Origin: Bacteroidia bacterium
GTDB lineage: Bacteria > Bacteroidota > Bacteroidia > 2-12-FULL-35-15
Direction of reading: 5' to 3'
DNA length: 64,000 nt
Assembly (NCBI GenBank): GCA_030654175.1
Contig: JAURXZ010000033.1
Coordinates: 62,001 to 126,000 of the forward strand
How positions within the stretch are numbered: position 1 is the stretch's first letter; the number at the start of each line of letters is the position of its first letter. The translations under genes and the position numbers were made by a program. Below the pieces are notes generated by a model. It made no database searches and was not told the DNA's origin. It saw only the letters and a list, made by a program, of their open reading frames with translations. Below, piece by piece: positions 25,593 to 32,483 of this stretch.

Positions 25593-25828
25593 GTCGTCAT
25601 TTGAAATTCGTTCATTAAATTTTCAACACGTTGCTTCAACTGGCCAAAGCGAAAGCATTCATCCATATTTAGAAATGAAATGTTTTTTTCTTCCCACTCA
25701 TTAAGCGCGTTGTGTATATGCTTTAGCTCAATACAATCTTCGCCTGTCATGTTTTCGGCAAAATAATTTACAGCTTCTATTAAATCATCAATCTCTGAAA
25801 TGATTGATATTCCTATTCGTTTGGCCAT
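25589..25828 (-). CDS. Small helical protein, paralogue A, 79 aa
   Basis: SIISEIDDLIEAVNYFAENM ... ALNEWEEKNISFLN is clearly related to the protein at 26652-26930 (TIISEIEDLISFVNEYAANI ... ALQKWENKNVSVLS). An all-helical four-helix-type protein of unknown role. Confidence 0.65.
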   Translation of the reverse strand: MAKRIGISIISEIDDLIEAVNYFAENMTGEDCIELKHIHNALNEWEEKNISFLNMDECFRFGQLKQRVENLMNEFQMTT

Positions 25829-25865
25829 CGTCTTATTTTATTAAATTTTCAGCTCTCAGTTTTAC

Positions 25866-26309
25866 TTAATATACCTTGCCTTCTTTTTTACCAAATTGAT
25901 CATGCAAACCAAAAACGGAAGTAATTATTCCATCGTAAATTTTATACATCAACTCAGGTTCTTGTTTTTCCGGTTGAAAAACAAAAACTTGCTTTCCTGC
26001 ACCTTTCATCCAACCTGCCTCAGTATTTGCACTTCTTCCACAAGGGAGAACCATAACACAGCAATCAGCCCATTTCATGGCATCAAAATCCAATTTAAAG
26101 CCGGCTTCGGCTACTGGATGATTGAGGGCTGCAACATATTCTTCCGAATTCCAATTGAGCCAGTTGTTATCAATATGGCTCCATTGAAATCCTGTATTAC
26201 CTGCGATTGGATTTTTAAAATCGTAAACCTCATGCCCCATTGCTATTAAAACAGCAACCACCATTTGCTGATATTCATTTCGCCAACTACTTGCTACATA
26301 TATTTTCAT
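25866..26309 (-). CDS. Nucleoside 2-deoxyribosyltransferase-like protein, 147 aa
   Basis: Starts MKIYVASSWRNEYQ (beta1 and the binding loop) and contains DFDAMKWADCCVMVLPCGRSANTEAGW, the DxxxxxxxD ... SA..EAG core of the N-deoxyribosyltransferase superfamily (nucleotide-base exchange or hydrolysis), which also includes phage DUF4406-like enzymes. In phages these act in modified-nucleotide metabolism or nucleotide-signal breakdown. The catalytic Glu is probably in NTEAGW. Confidence 0.75.
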   Translation of the reverse strand: MKIYVASSWRNEYQQMVVAVLIAMGHEVYDFKNPIAGNTGFQWSHIDNNWLNWNSEEYVAALNHPVAEAGFKLDFDAMKWADCCVMVLPCGRSANTEAGWMKGAGKQVFVFQPEKQEPELMYKIYDGIITSVFGLHDQFGKKEGKVY

Positions 26310-26367
26310 TTTTGTCCTTTTTGATTTTGTTTAAATACTAATTTGAATTGGCATCGACCAGGCGCAA

Positions 26368-26640
26368 TTAAGTTTTTACACTTGTATTCTCTGCGCCCGG
26401 TATAGATGCTCCCATATCATTTATAATTTTTTCAATGACCGAATCAGATGCAATTATTTTTCTGCAATTTATTCCTGCTTCTCTAAATGGACTGACAATT
26501 TTTTTTTCTTCTAAAATTTTCATCATTGAATCTGCCCAATTGTAACCCTTATAAAATTTTATTTGCAATTGCGCTGCGCTTAATGTTGGCTTGCCTATGG
26601 CGAAATTGATTGCCTTAATAACACATTTGGTTGTAATCAT
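26368..26640 (-). CDS. Small helical protein, 90 aa
   Basis: Two-domain helix pattern with YNWADSMMKILEEKKIVSPF, reminiscent of a winged helix (FtsK-gamma/ssDNA-binding-like: 'S.S.LQR....Y..A..L...E..G...P'). That comparison is weak. Possible DNA-binding protein; family not certain. Confidence 0.5.
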   Translation of the reverse strand: MITTKCVIKAINFAIGKPTLSAAQLQIKFYKGYNWADSMMKILEEKKIVSPFREAGINCRKIIASDSVIEKIINDMGASIPGAENTSVKT

Positions 26641-26651
26641 TCGTTCAATAT

Positions 26652-26930
26652 TTACTTTTTAATCAATACTTTAATTGAATCTATTTTGAAGTGAACCATA
26701 AGCTTCTCAATACATTTTTTTACAGTGTAAAAACGCTCTTTGTCCTCCGGGGATAATACCGACACGTTTTTGTTTTCCCACTTTTGCAAAGCATCATAAA
26801 CCTTTGGCATATCCGTTAACCGACAATCTTTAAAGCCAAAATCTCCGATAGAAATGTTTGCAGCGTATTCATTTACAAAGCTGATTAAGTCCTCTATTTC
26901 CGATATGATTGTAATACTTGCTATGCTCAT
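26652..26930 (-). CDS. Small helical protein, paralogue B, 92 aa
   Basis: Paralogue of 25589-25828 with the same ISEIxDLI ... ALxxWExKNxSxL pattern and an extra loop (about 30-45). Two copies 820 bp apart suggest duplication within the element. Confidence 0.65.
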   Translation of the reverse strand: MSIASITIISEIEDLISFVNEYAANISIGDFGFKDCRLTDMPKVYDALQKWENKNVSVLSPEDKERFYTVKKCIEKLMVHFKIDSIKVLIKK

Positions 26931-26937
26931 TTGGTTA

Positions 26938-27360
26938 TTAATTTACCCCAATTAATAATTTGTTTATTTGTTCAACTGTGATCAACTTTTGCTCTAAAGC
27001 TGACAGAATCATATCTGCAATGAATTCTGATCTGAAAAGCAAATCCGCTTCATCTATATCCTTATACTTTTCTTTATAAATACCCAACATTTCAAATGGC
27101 TTCCCAGCTAAATATTTTACTATTGGCACCAACTCTACAATTGTGAAGGCGCATACACATTGTGGATTATCTACTAAATTCGTAATGGGCTTGCAATAAG
27201 TGGAATTTAAAGGAGTGTAGTCTTCCTCGTTATTAACAAGCAAAACCATTTCGCTTTTCACATCTCCGAAATAAAATACGGAGCATTGCACGACACCTAA
27301 TTCTTTAAGTTTTATAGCTTGTTCAGGCGTGCAAACTAAATCTTCTGTTTTTGTATTCAT
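26938..27360 (-). CDS. Unknown protein, 140 aa
   Basis: Alpha/beta protein beginning MNTKTEDLVCTPEQAIKLKE, with a C-terminal helix pair. It lies 4 bases downstream of the next early gene. No recognised motif. Confidence 0.6.
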   Translation of the reverse strand: MNTKTEDLVCTPEQAIKLKELGVVQCSVFYFGDVKSEMVLLVNNEEDYTPLNSTYCKPITNLVDNPQCVCAFTIVELVPIVKYLAGKPFEMLGIYKEKYKDIDEADLLFRSEFIADMILSALEQKLITVEQINKLLIGVN

Positions 27361-27364
27361 GGCG

Positions 27365-27601
27365 TTATTTTTTTTGCGTGCTTAATTCGTAATATTCGCA
27401 CTTGTTTATATCTTTAATTAGTGTAACACTTGTAAAATATTTTTCAATGATCTCTACTTCTTTGATAGAGATGAGCGCTTTTTCTTCCATCAATAATTCA
27501 ATCCCCTCAGTTGCAAGAACCCCTATCGGAAGTGGATGATCTTCTACAATCAAAAAGATAGAAGAAAAGTGTTTTTGAGGATTGTGTTTTAGTATTATCA
27601 T
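27365..27601 (-). CDS. Unknown protein, 78 aa
   Basis: Mixed alpha/beta, no motif recognised. Preceded by the leader AAGTATATAGTT (27626-27637), 25 bases upstream of its ATG. Confidence 0.55.
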   Translation of the reverse strand: MIILKHNPQKHFSSIFLIVEDHPLPIGVLATEGIELLMEEKALISIKEVEIIEKYFTSVTLIKDINKCEYYELSTQKK

Positions 27602-27625
27602 TGTTTTATTTTTATAATAATTGGT

Positions 27626-27637
27626 AACTATATACTT
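27626..27637 (-). promoter_or_regulatory. Recurrent leader AAGTATATAGTT
   Basis: Minus strand AAGTATATAGTTACC. The same 12-mer followed by GCC lies at 23171-23182, upstream of the gene starting at 23134. Position 25-37 bases before the starts suggests a core promoter or operator of the early genes. Confidence 0.45.
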
Positions 27638-27667
27638 GACTGACCCAAAATGGGTTATTAATAAGTA

Positions 27668-27949
27668 CTACTGCCATTTTCCGTCAACTCGTACTACCCT
27701 TTGTCTTTCAATCGTAATCACTTCACCATTATTTTCATCCTTAAAATCTTCCTTCCAATGGATACGACCAACAAGTACTTCTTTTTTTGTTTTACCTCTA
27801 CCAATGGTTTCTTTTTTTTCTTTAAACCATTGCACATCATCGGATAGGAGAAGTGTTTTTTTTCGCAATTCAATAATTTCAATGTTAAGCGAAGTAATTT
27901 TTTCTATGTTGGCAGCAATCTTCGCCTCTAAATTTTCTCTTTTTTTCAT
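27668..27949 (-). CDS. Small coiled-coil protein, 93 aa
   Basis: Begins MKKRENLEAKIAANIEKI (start 27949), heptad-type helix to about residue 40, then a beta-rich half (VLVGRIHWKEDF ... VITIERQRVV). The open frame continues upstream to 28057, but that extension runs through a GC-rich, self-complementary segment and looks non-coding. Confidence 0.6.
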   Translation of the reverse strand: MKKRENLEAKIAANIEKITSLNIEIIELRKKTLLLSDDVQWFKEKKETIGRGKTKKEVLVGRIHWKEDFKDENNGEVITIERQRVVRVDGKWQ

Positions 27950-27981
27950 TTTATTATTTAGTTGTCTAATAATTAATAAAA

Positions 27982-28069
27982 TGGCGCTGCTTCCAGTGGG
28001 ACCCGAAGCAGTTATCCAAGGGGTCCAGTCCGAGATAACGAGAACCTGTCTTAACAAGCACCCACGCCA
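27982..28069. ncRNA. Candidate structured RNA in the early region
   Basis: An 88-base GC-rich island in very AT-rich DNA between two genes. Complementary segments: closing stem TGGCG/CGCCA (27982-27986 with 28065-28069), hairpin CTGCTTC/GAAGCAG (27987-27993 with 28005-28011), hairpin GTTATC/GATAAC (28011-28016 with 28034-28039), and a possible pseudoknot GTGGG/CCCAC between the first loop (27996-28000) and 28061-28065. A T-rich tail follows on either strand. No known family recognised; the strand is undecided (minus favoured by context). Confidence 0.5.
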
Positions 28070-28076
28070 GTTTGTT

Positions 28077-28433
28077 TTATGATTGCATCTTTTTTATATC
28101 TCCAATTGTTTCAGGTACGCATTTCAAAAAATTTAATGTTTCATCGTATTGCTTAATTCCAAATAAGTACTCTGAAAATTTTAACAGTTTATTGATTAGT
28201 GTTAAATGTGTTGTTGGCTGATAAAGCTGCACTACCAAGTATTCCATTTGTCCGTATTTGAATGGATGGGCTTTTAATTCATCCGTATCAAATGATTTTC
28301 TTAAATGGCTAACAATAAATCTTTTCAATGCTTCAAATTCTGCCTTTTCAATTGCCTCTGAAATATCCACTTTGCAGGTTTCAATTAACCCGGTAAATGG
28401 ATTGTGGACTTTATGCTCAATTTGCTCATTCAT
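28077..28433 (-). CDS. Unknown helical protein, 118 aa
   Basis: Starts MNEQIEHKVHNPFTGLIETC; the rest is helical with no clear motif. It lies just upstream of the candidate RNA. Real gene by position and composition only. Confidence 0.6.
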   Translation of the reverse strand: MNEQIEHKVHNPFTGLIETCKVDISEAIEKAEFEALKRFIVSHLRKSFDTDELKAHPFKYGQMEYLVVQLYQPTTHLTLINKLLKFSEYLFGIKQYDETLNFLKCVPETIGDIKKMQS

Positions 28434-28447
28434 TTAGCACCTCCTTG

Positions 28448-28699
28448 TTATTCTTCGGCTATTTCTAAGTCTGAATAGACTATGGTTTCTTTATGAATTA
28501 TTGAAACACCTGAAAAATAAATTTCAATGTATTTCGAATCAATTTTTTTAACATTTGCAAAGAAATCCCAGTTTTCTTCATACACTTTCGTTTCTAAAAG
28601 ACCAATCTCATCATTCGATATATAGGCTCGAAATCGAAACTTGTTAATGTTGAATTTTGCTTGAAAAACTTCACCGGCTAAAAATTCTTCTTTAGTCAT
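28448..28699 (-). CDS. Small beta-rich protein, 83 aa
   Basis: Start placed at ATG 28699 (MTKEEFLAGEVFQAKF), which overlaps the upstream gene end by 8 bases; the TTG at 28723 is less likely. Beta-rich with no known motif, resembling small phage proteins starting 'MTKEEFL.G..F'. Confidence 0.55.
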   Translation of the reverse strand: MTKEEFLAGEVFQAKFNINKFRFRAYISNDEIGLLETKVYEENWDFFANVKKIDSKYIEIYFSGVSIIHKETIVYSDLEIAEE

Positions 28700-28904
28700 T
28701 TTCAGTTCCTTTCTCAACAACAAGTTCTTTTACATCATTAGGGTGATAATTACCTGAGAACTTTTGCCCTTCAACTTTGCAAAAGATATAATAGACATAG
28801 TCCACACCATCCAAATTATTCACCTGCATTTTTGTTATTGTAGCTTTCTTTCCAAGCGCTAATACTATTGCACCTTGAAACATCCAACTTTCTTTCTTTT
28901 TCAT
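28692..28904 (-). CDS. Small beta-barrel-like protein, 70 aa
   Basis: Beta strands throughout (AIVLALGKKATITKMQVNNLDG ... FSGNYHPNDVKEL), KOW/SH3-like length. Overlaps neighbours by 8 and 4 bases, so translationally coupled. Unknown function. Confidence 0.55.
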   Translation of the reverse strand: MKKKESWMFQGAIVLALGKKATITKMQVNNLDGVDYVYYIFCKVEGQKFSGNYHPNDVKELVVEKGTEND

Positions 28905-29212
28905 ATTGAATCCTCCCTGATGATTAACATTAACATGGAAAGTTGCTCCAGTTTACTTTTGTACCATTCGCGCACTGAATAAACTTTTGGCTCAGCTCCA
29001 GTAATTACTTTTTTCAGATGGTGCAATTCAACATGGGTAAATTCAGTTGGGAAAGGTTCATCAACTAAAACCATTGTACTATTTCTGTTAAGGCACACTG
29101 TTTGTCCGTTTACCTCAACAATGAAGGCTGATGTTCTCCAAGCCCTGATCTCTTTTAATTTGTACTCGAAAATCTTTTTTTCAAGTTCACATTGGGTTGT
29201 TTTGCTGCTCAT
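28901..29212 (-). CDS. Unknown small protein, 103 aa
   Basis: Alpha/beta with a central strand pair and a C-terminal helix (WYKSKLEQLSMLMLII). ATGA overlap with the 70-aa gene. No motif recognised. Confidence 0.55.
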   Translation of the reverse strand: MSSKTTQCELEKKIFEYKLKEIRAWRTSAFIVEVNGQTVCLNRNSTMVLVDEPFPTEFTHVELHHLKKVITGAEPKVYSVREWYKSKLEQLSMLMLIIREDSI

Positions 29213-29231
29213 TTTTTTGGCTTTTTAATTT

Positions 29232-29825
29232 TTAAGCTACAATTGCTAAATTATAATCCGGGACGTAGCTCTTATTCTCGGAAATGTGGGTAGGGATCTT
29301 AAATATTCTCGTTGTTGAATATTTACCATAATTGCTAAGCTCGTTACGAGCGAATAGGATGTGTCGAATACTAATGTCCATTTTACAAATGGCATTAGTA
29401 TTTGAGTGCTTGCCATATACCTGTGCAAGCAAGCGTATAGTTTCTTCTAAATAATCAGCTATTTTATTGAAGTGGACAAAAACGAAGTAGTTGCCATTGG
29501 TGAAATAGCAACGATCAACAGAAAGGCTTAAAAGGCTTTTAATTGCATCAAGATTTTGAACGCATTTACGTTCAGTTTCTTTGATGGCAAATTTTGGGGT
29601 TTTCCGGTCATTGTCTAAATAGAACCAGTTATCTTGAAACGCATTCCATGTTTCACAATAAAGTTTGTGTAGAGCGTGTAATTTATCGGTAAGAAAAAGA
29701 TTTGTATTGTATAAAAAGGATTCAGCTTCGCGCTTGGAAGAAAAACTATTGCTTGTACCGTTACCTAAATTGATAACGTATTTTTTTTGCTCTTTACTAA
29801 TTTGAACAATTCGTATTGTTTTCAT
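29232..29825 (-). CDS. Unknown protein, first gene of the element, 197 aa
   Basis: Begins MKTIRIVQISKEQKKYVINL (a beta-hairpin; a Ser/Lys-rich strand-helix SFSSKREAESFLYNTN resembles an AP2/Arm-type DNA-binding fold of integrases), then a helical body of about 120 residues and a short tail. There is no tyrosine-recombinase catalytic R-H-R-Y set, so it is not an integrase. It lies 97 bases inside the dif-like site. As the first gene it could be an early regulator or a Xer accessory factor; that is inference. Confidence 0.6.
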   Translation of the reverse strand: MKTIRIVQISKEQKKYVINLGNGTSNSFSSKREAESFLYNTNLFLTDKLHALHKLYCETWNAFQDNWFYLDNDRKTPKFAIKETERKCVQNLDAIKSLLSLSVDRCYFTNGNYFVFVHFNKIADYLEETIRLLAQVYGKHSNTNAICKMDISIRHILFARNELSNYGKYSTTRIFKIPTHISENKSYVPDYNLAIVA

Positions 29826-29921
29826 AAACCATCGTTAAATTACTACCACATATCTACTGTATGGTGCAAAGCAACTGATTTTTAAGGTTTACTCTTTTTC
29901 TCCTCCTTTCATTTTTATTAT

Positions 29922-29949
29922 TTGTCCTATAATTAATATTATGTTAAAT
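29922..29949 (+). other. dif-like XerC/XerD recombination site (probable attR)
   Basis: An 11-bp left arm TTGTCCTATAA, a 6-bp centre TTAATA and an 11-bp right arm TTATGTTAAAT. The right arm is identical to the XerD-binding arm of the E. coli dif site as I remember it, and the left arm shares its ATAA end with XerC arms. The 11-6-11 spacing is exact. It lies between the last element gene and the first chromosomal repeat, so it is the likely junction made by host XerC/XerD. Confidence 0.7.
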
Positions 29950-30040
29950 AGCAATATACTCTACCTGAACGAAGTAGTGTTGTCCCTGTAATTTTCTTCT
30001 CTTCTTTCATTATATATAAAATTCTCTTCATTTGTAAATT

Positions 30041-30163
30041 CTGCGTTAGGGATTGCAGTGGAAATCCTTCTCCGATTTTTATCGGAGAAGATTGGAACCC
30101 TTCGACTTCGCTCAGGATAAACTCCAAGCACGGCCCTTTCTTTTTCAGAAAGGGAAACGCCCA
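30041..30163 (-). repeat. Interspersed palindromic repeat, family 1 copy A
   Basis: Contains hairpins CTTCTCCGAT/ATCGGAGAAG and CCCTTTCT/AGAAAGGG. Its left end (CTGCGTTAGGGATTGCAGTGG) is the reverse complement of the right end of the repeat at 44032-44124, and both have CGCCCA/GGGCG at the other end. It is the only recognisable content of the 399-base gap 29,826-30,224 apart from the dif-like site. Spurious reading frames through it should be ignored. Confidence 0.75.
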
Positions 30164-30224
30164 AATGAATTTTTTAATTGAACCTTATCAAAATAACATC
30201 ATTGAGTAAAACGCCTAAACGAAT

Positions 30225-31859
30225 CTAAACCCCATGCTCCTTCATAATTTTGTTCAGCCATTTGATCATCATTAAAATAACAGCCGAGGTAATTAATGCA
30301 AGAATAAAATTCACCAGGAAAAAATTAGCTTTGTTCTCATAGCCATCCCATAAACTGGCCAGAACACCGCTCATTTTGTTTCCAATTGAAGTGGAAAGAA
30401 ACCAGCCTCCCATCATTAATCCTGTCAAACGTGGTGGAGAAAGTTTTGAAACCAATGACAATGCCATCGGGCTTAAGCATAATTCACCAACGGTTATTAC
30501 ACCATAACTACCAACCAGCCACCATATTGTACTCTTTTCCAACCCGTTATGGCATGCATACGTTGCCCCCACCATCACCAGCGTGGATAAGGCCGTTATA
30601 AATAATCCGTAAAAAATTTTCCAGGAGGTACTGGGTTCTTTATTTCTTCTTTTCAGGAAGGCCCAGAAAAAAACAAGAAGCGGAGTTAATAACACCACCC
30701 AAAAAGGATTCACAGATTGCAGCAGTTCTGTAGAAACTAATGCCACTCGTTCCCCTTCAGCTGGTAATTTCTCAGGAGGTATATTTCTAAAATATAAAGG
30801 GTAGTCAAAGGTTTTAACAGGTTTGCCATTCGCATCACGGGCAATCCGGAATTGGGCATCAGCATAAGGTACAGAGTCTTTCATATGCACAGGTTCCTGT
30901 ACCATGCCCAGCGCTTTTGCAGGTTTTACAAGAGCTGTAGGGACTTCCCGGTCAGTATAACTTTCGGCCCAGGTTGTTAATGCTGTACCGTTTTGTTTAA
31001 AAATAGCCCAAAAAACAATCGCAACAGCAAACACTGCAAGCAGAGCAGAAATAGGTCGTTTGTCTTCGGCATTGGAACGCACCATCAGGGATACATAATA
31101 CCCGGCAACAGGCAATGCGCCAAATATAAAGGCATCTGTACTATCGCTTCCGAAAATATTCCCCGGAATGATCCAACCGATATATCCGGCAATTAAAGCA
31201 GGAAGAAGTGTTAAGCCTAAAATCTGACTTACCGGCATATCTTCTTTTTTTGTCGGTTTGCGAACATCTGCATGTTTATAATGCTTCTGCCCGATCCAGA
31301 AAATGATCACACCAATGAACATCCCTATGCCGGCAGCCGAAAATGCCGCTCCCCAGCTGAATGTATTTCGCAGGTATGATCCGAAAAAATTACAGATAAA
31401 GGCCCCGATATTTATACCCATGTAAAAAATAGAGTACCCCGAATCTTTTAATAGTTTGTATTTATCATCGTTATATACATTCCCAAGTAAGGTTGAAATA
31501 TTTGGTTTAAAAAAACCATTGCCTATGCAAATAGTAAGCAGAGAAACATAAAAAGCTGTTTGTCCGGGCAGGGCAAGTCCACAATACCCGATCCCCATTA
31601 AAATCCCTCCAATAGTAATTGAAAGCCGGTACCCTAAAACCCTGTCGGCCAGCAAACCGCCAATAAACGGAGTCAGATAAACCAGCGCGATATAGGTTCC
31701 GAAAATATCGGATGCTTCCTTTTTCCCCATTGCCAGACCACCTCGTTCGGTGTCGGTCATATACAGGAAAAATATTCCAAGCATCAGGTAAAATCCAAAA
31801 CGTTCCCACATTTCGGAAAGAAATAAATAAATAAGGGCTTTAGGGTGTTTTTTCATCAT
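30225..31859 (-). CDS. Proton-dependent oligopeptide transporter (POT/PTR2 family), 544 aa
   Basis: About 12-14 membrane spans. The family ExxERF motif is present as EMWERFGFYLM (about residues 16-26), and the PTR2 signature region with YFSIFYMGINIGAF-type sequence (SGYSIFYMGINIGAF, about 140-155) also matches. It imports di- and tripeptides with protons across the inner membrane. Length is normal for DtpT-like members, with a large loop at about 340-375. First host gene beside the element; single-gene unit. Confidence 0.92.
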   Translation of the reverse strand: MMKKHPKALIYLFLSEMWERFGFYLMLGIFFLYMTDTERGGLAMGKKEASDIFGTYIALVYLTPFIGGLLADRVLGYRLSITIGGILMGIGYCGLALPGQTAFYVSLLTICIGNGFFKPNISTLLGNVYNDDKYKLLKDSGYSIFYMGINIGAFICNFFGSYLRNTFSWGAAFSAAGIGMFIGVIIFWIGQKHYKHADVRKPTKKEDMPVSQILGLTLLPALIAGYIGWIIPGNIFGSDSTDAFIFGALPVAGYYVSLMVRSNAEDKRPISALLAVFAVAIVFWAIFKQNGTALTTWAESYTDREVPTALVKPAKALGMVQEPVHMKDSVPYADAQFRIARDANGKPVKTFDYPLYFRNIPPEKLPAEGERVALVSTELLQSVNPFWVVLLTPLLVFFWAFLKRRNKEPSTSWKIFYGLFITALSTLVMVGATYACHNGLEKSTIWWLVGSYGVITVGELCLSPMALSLVSKLSPPRLTGLMMGGWFLSTSIGNKMSGVLASLWDGYENKANFFLVNFILALITSAVILMMIKWLNKIMKEHGV

Positions 31860-31915
31860 TTTAATAACAGTCGAGGATTTATAAATCTCATTTTTATGTT
31901 AGCGGATGGTGTAAT

Positions 31916-32338
31916 TTATACAGGTTCGTTTCTAATGATTTTAATTCTCCTGCGGAATTTTTCCAATTCGAAAGGATTGCTCTTACTACAACTTGATTGA
32001 AGTCTATCAATAGTTTCCATAATTTTTTGGGTAAATTTCAATAGATTTAATTCACTTTCTGCTTTATTTATATTGTTTTCAGCAAAGTCAATAATGTCAT
32101 TTAAGTATTCACTTTTACAGTTTGTCTCCAAAATATACCATAAAGGAAATAGATTTTCAGGATTATTAATATCAAGTTTATTAAGTTCTTGTTTTATGAG
32201 CTCAATCAACCACAGACTTTCTAATTCCTCTGGTACGTGACATGAAGAATATTCTGCGGAAAAGCCATCTCTCATCATTTGGAATTTGCTGCTAGAATAA
32301 GTGAAAAATATTTCTTTTGCTCGAGAATAATCTATCAT
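31916..32338 (-). CDS. Unknown protein, 140 aa
   Basis: Helical, mildly acidic protein starting MIDYSRAKEIFFTYSSSKFQ. The pattern resembles immunity- or SUKH-unrelated small cytoplasmic proteins, but no family is recognised. It lies alone between the transporter and a secreted protein. Confidence 0.6.
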   Translation of the reverse strand: MIDYSRAKEIFFTYSSSKFQMMRDGFSAEYSSCHVPEELESLWLIELIKQELNKLDINNPENLFPLWYILETNCKSEYLNDIIDFAENNINKAESELNLLKFTQKIMETIDRLQSSCSKSNPFELEKFRRRIKIIRNEPV

Positions 32339-32483
32339 TAGTTAAATTTAAATATTCGTCATTGTTGTGAGTTCAATTTGTATACACTTACCGCTAACAA
32401 TTTAATCTGCGAAATCTGTGGCAACCTTTTACCTTCTGATCTATGAAATTTATTGTCAAATATAACATAAGGTTTCCTTTCCC

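Larger units (their letters stand above)
1..29949 (-). mobile_element. Integrated virus-like element, right part (left end outside window)
   Basis: About 50 consecutive genes, all on the minus strand, with ATGA overlaps and gaps of a few bases. The content is phage-like: GH19 lysozyme, holin-like and spanin-like genes, fibre-like proteins, helicase, adenine methyltransferase and many tiny early-type genes. No host metabolic gene occurs until 30,225, and typical chromosomal repeats begin at 30,041. The right boundary is set at a dif-like site (29,922-29,949), 97 bases upstream of the first element gene. No integrase, terminase large subunit, portal, tail-tube, tape-measure, relaxase or VirB-type gene is visible in these 29.9 kb. 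The classification as a prophage rather than a plasmid-like element is inference. Confidence 0.75.

Noticed and set aside
27950-28057. N-terminal extension of the 93-aa gene
   Set aside because: It runs through the self-complementary GC-rich segment, and the encoded residues do not look like protein code.
27982-28069. tRNA or tmRNA
   Set aside because: No anticodon arm, no T-arm consensus and the stems do not form a cloverleaf of standard lengths.
29232-29825. Integrase call for the first element gene
   Set aside because: The N-terminus is weakly like an Arm-type domain, but there is no R-H-R-Y catalytic set.
29939-30164. Small reading frames in the 30.0 kb region
   Set aside because: They are spurious translations of an interspersed palindromic repeat, whose peptides (for example YPERSRR, LSEVEG) recur for the same reason in many Bacteroidota genomes.
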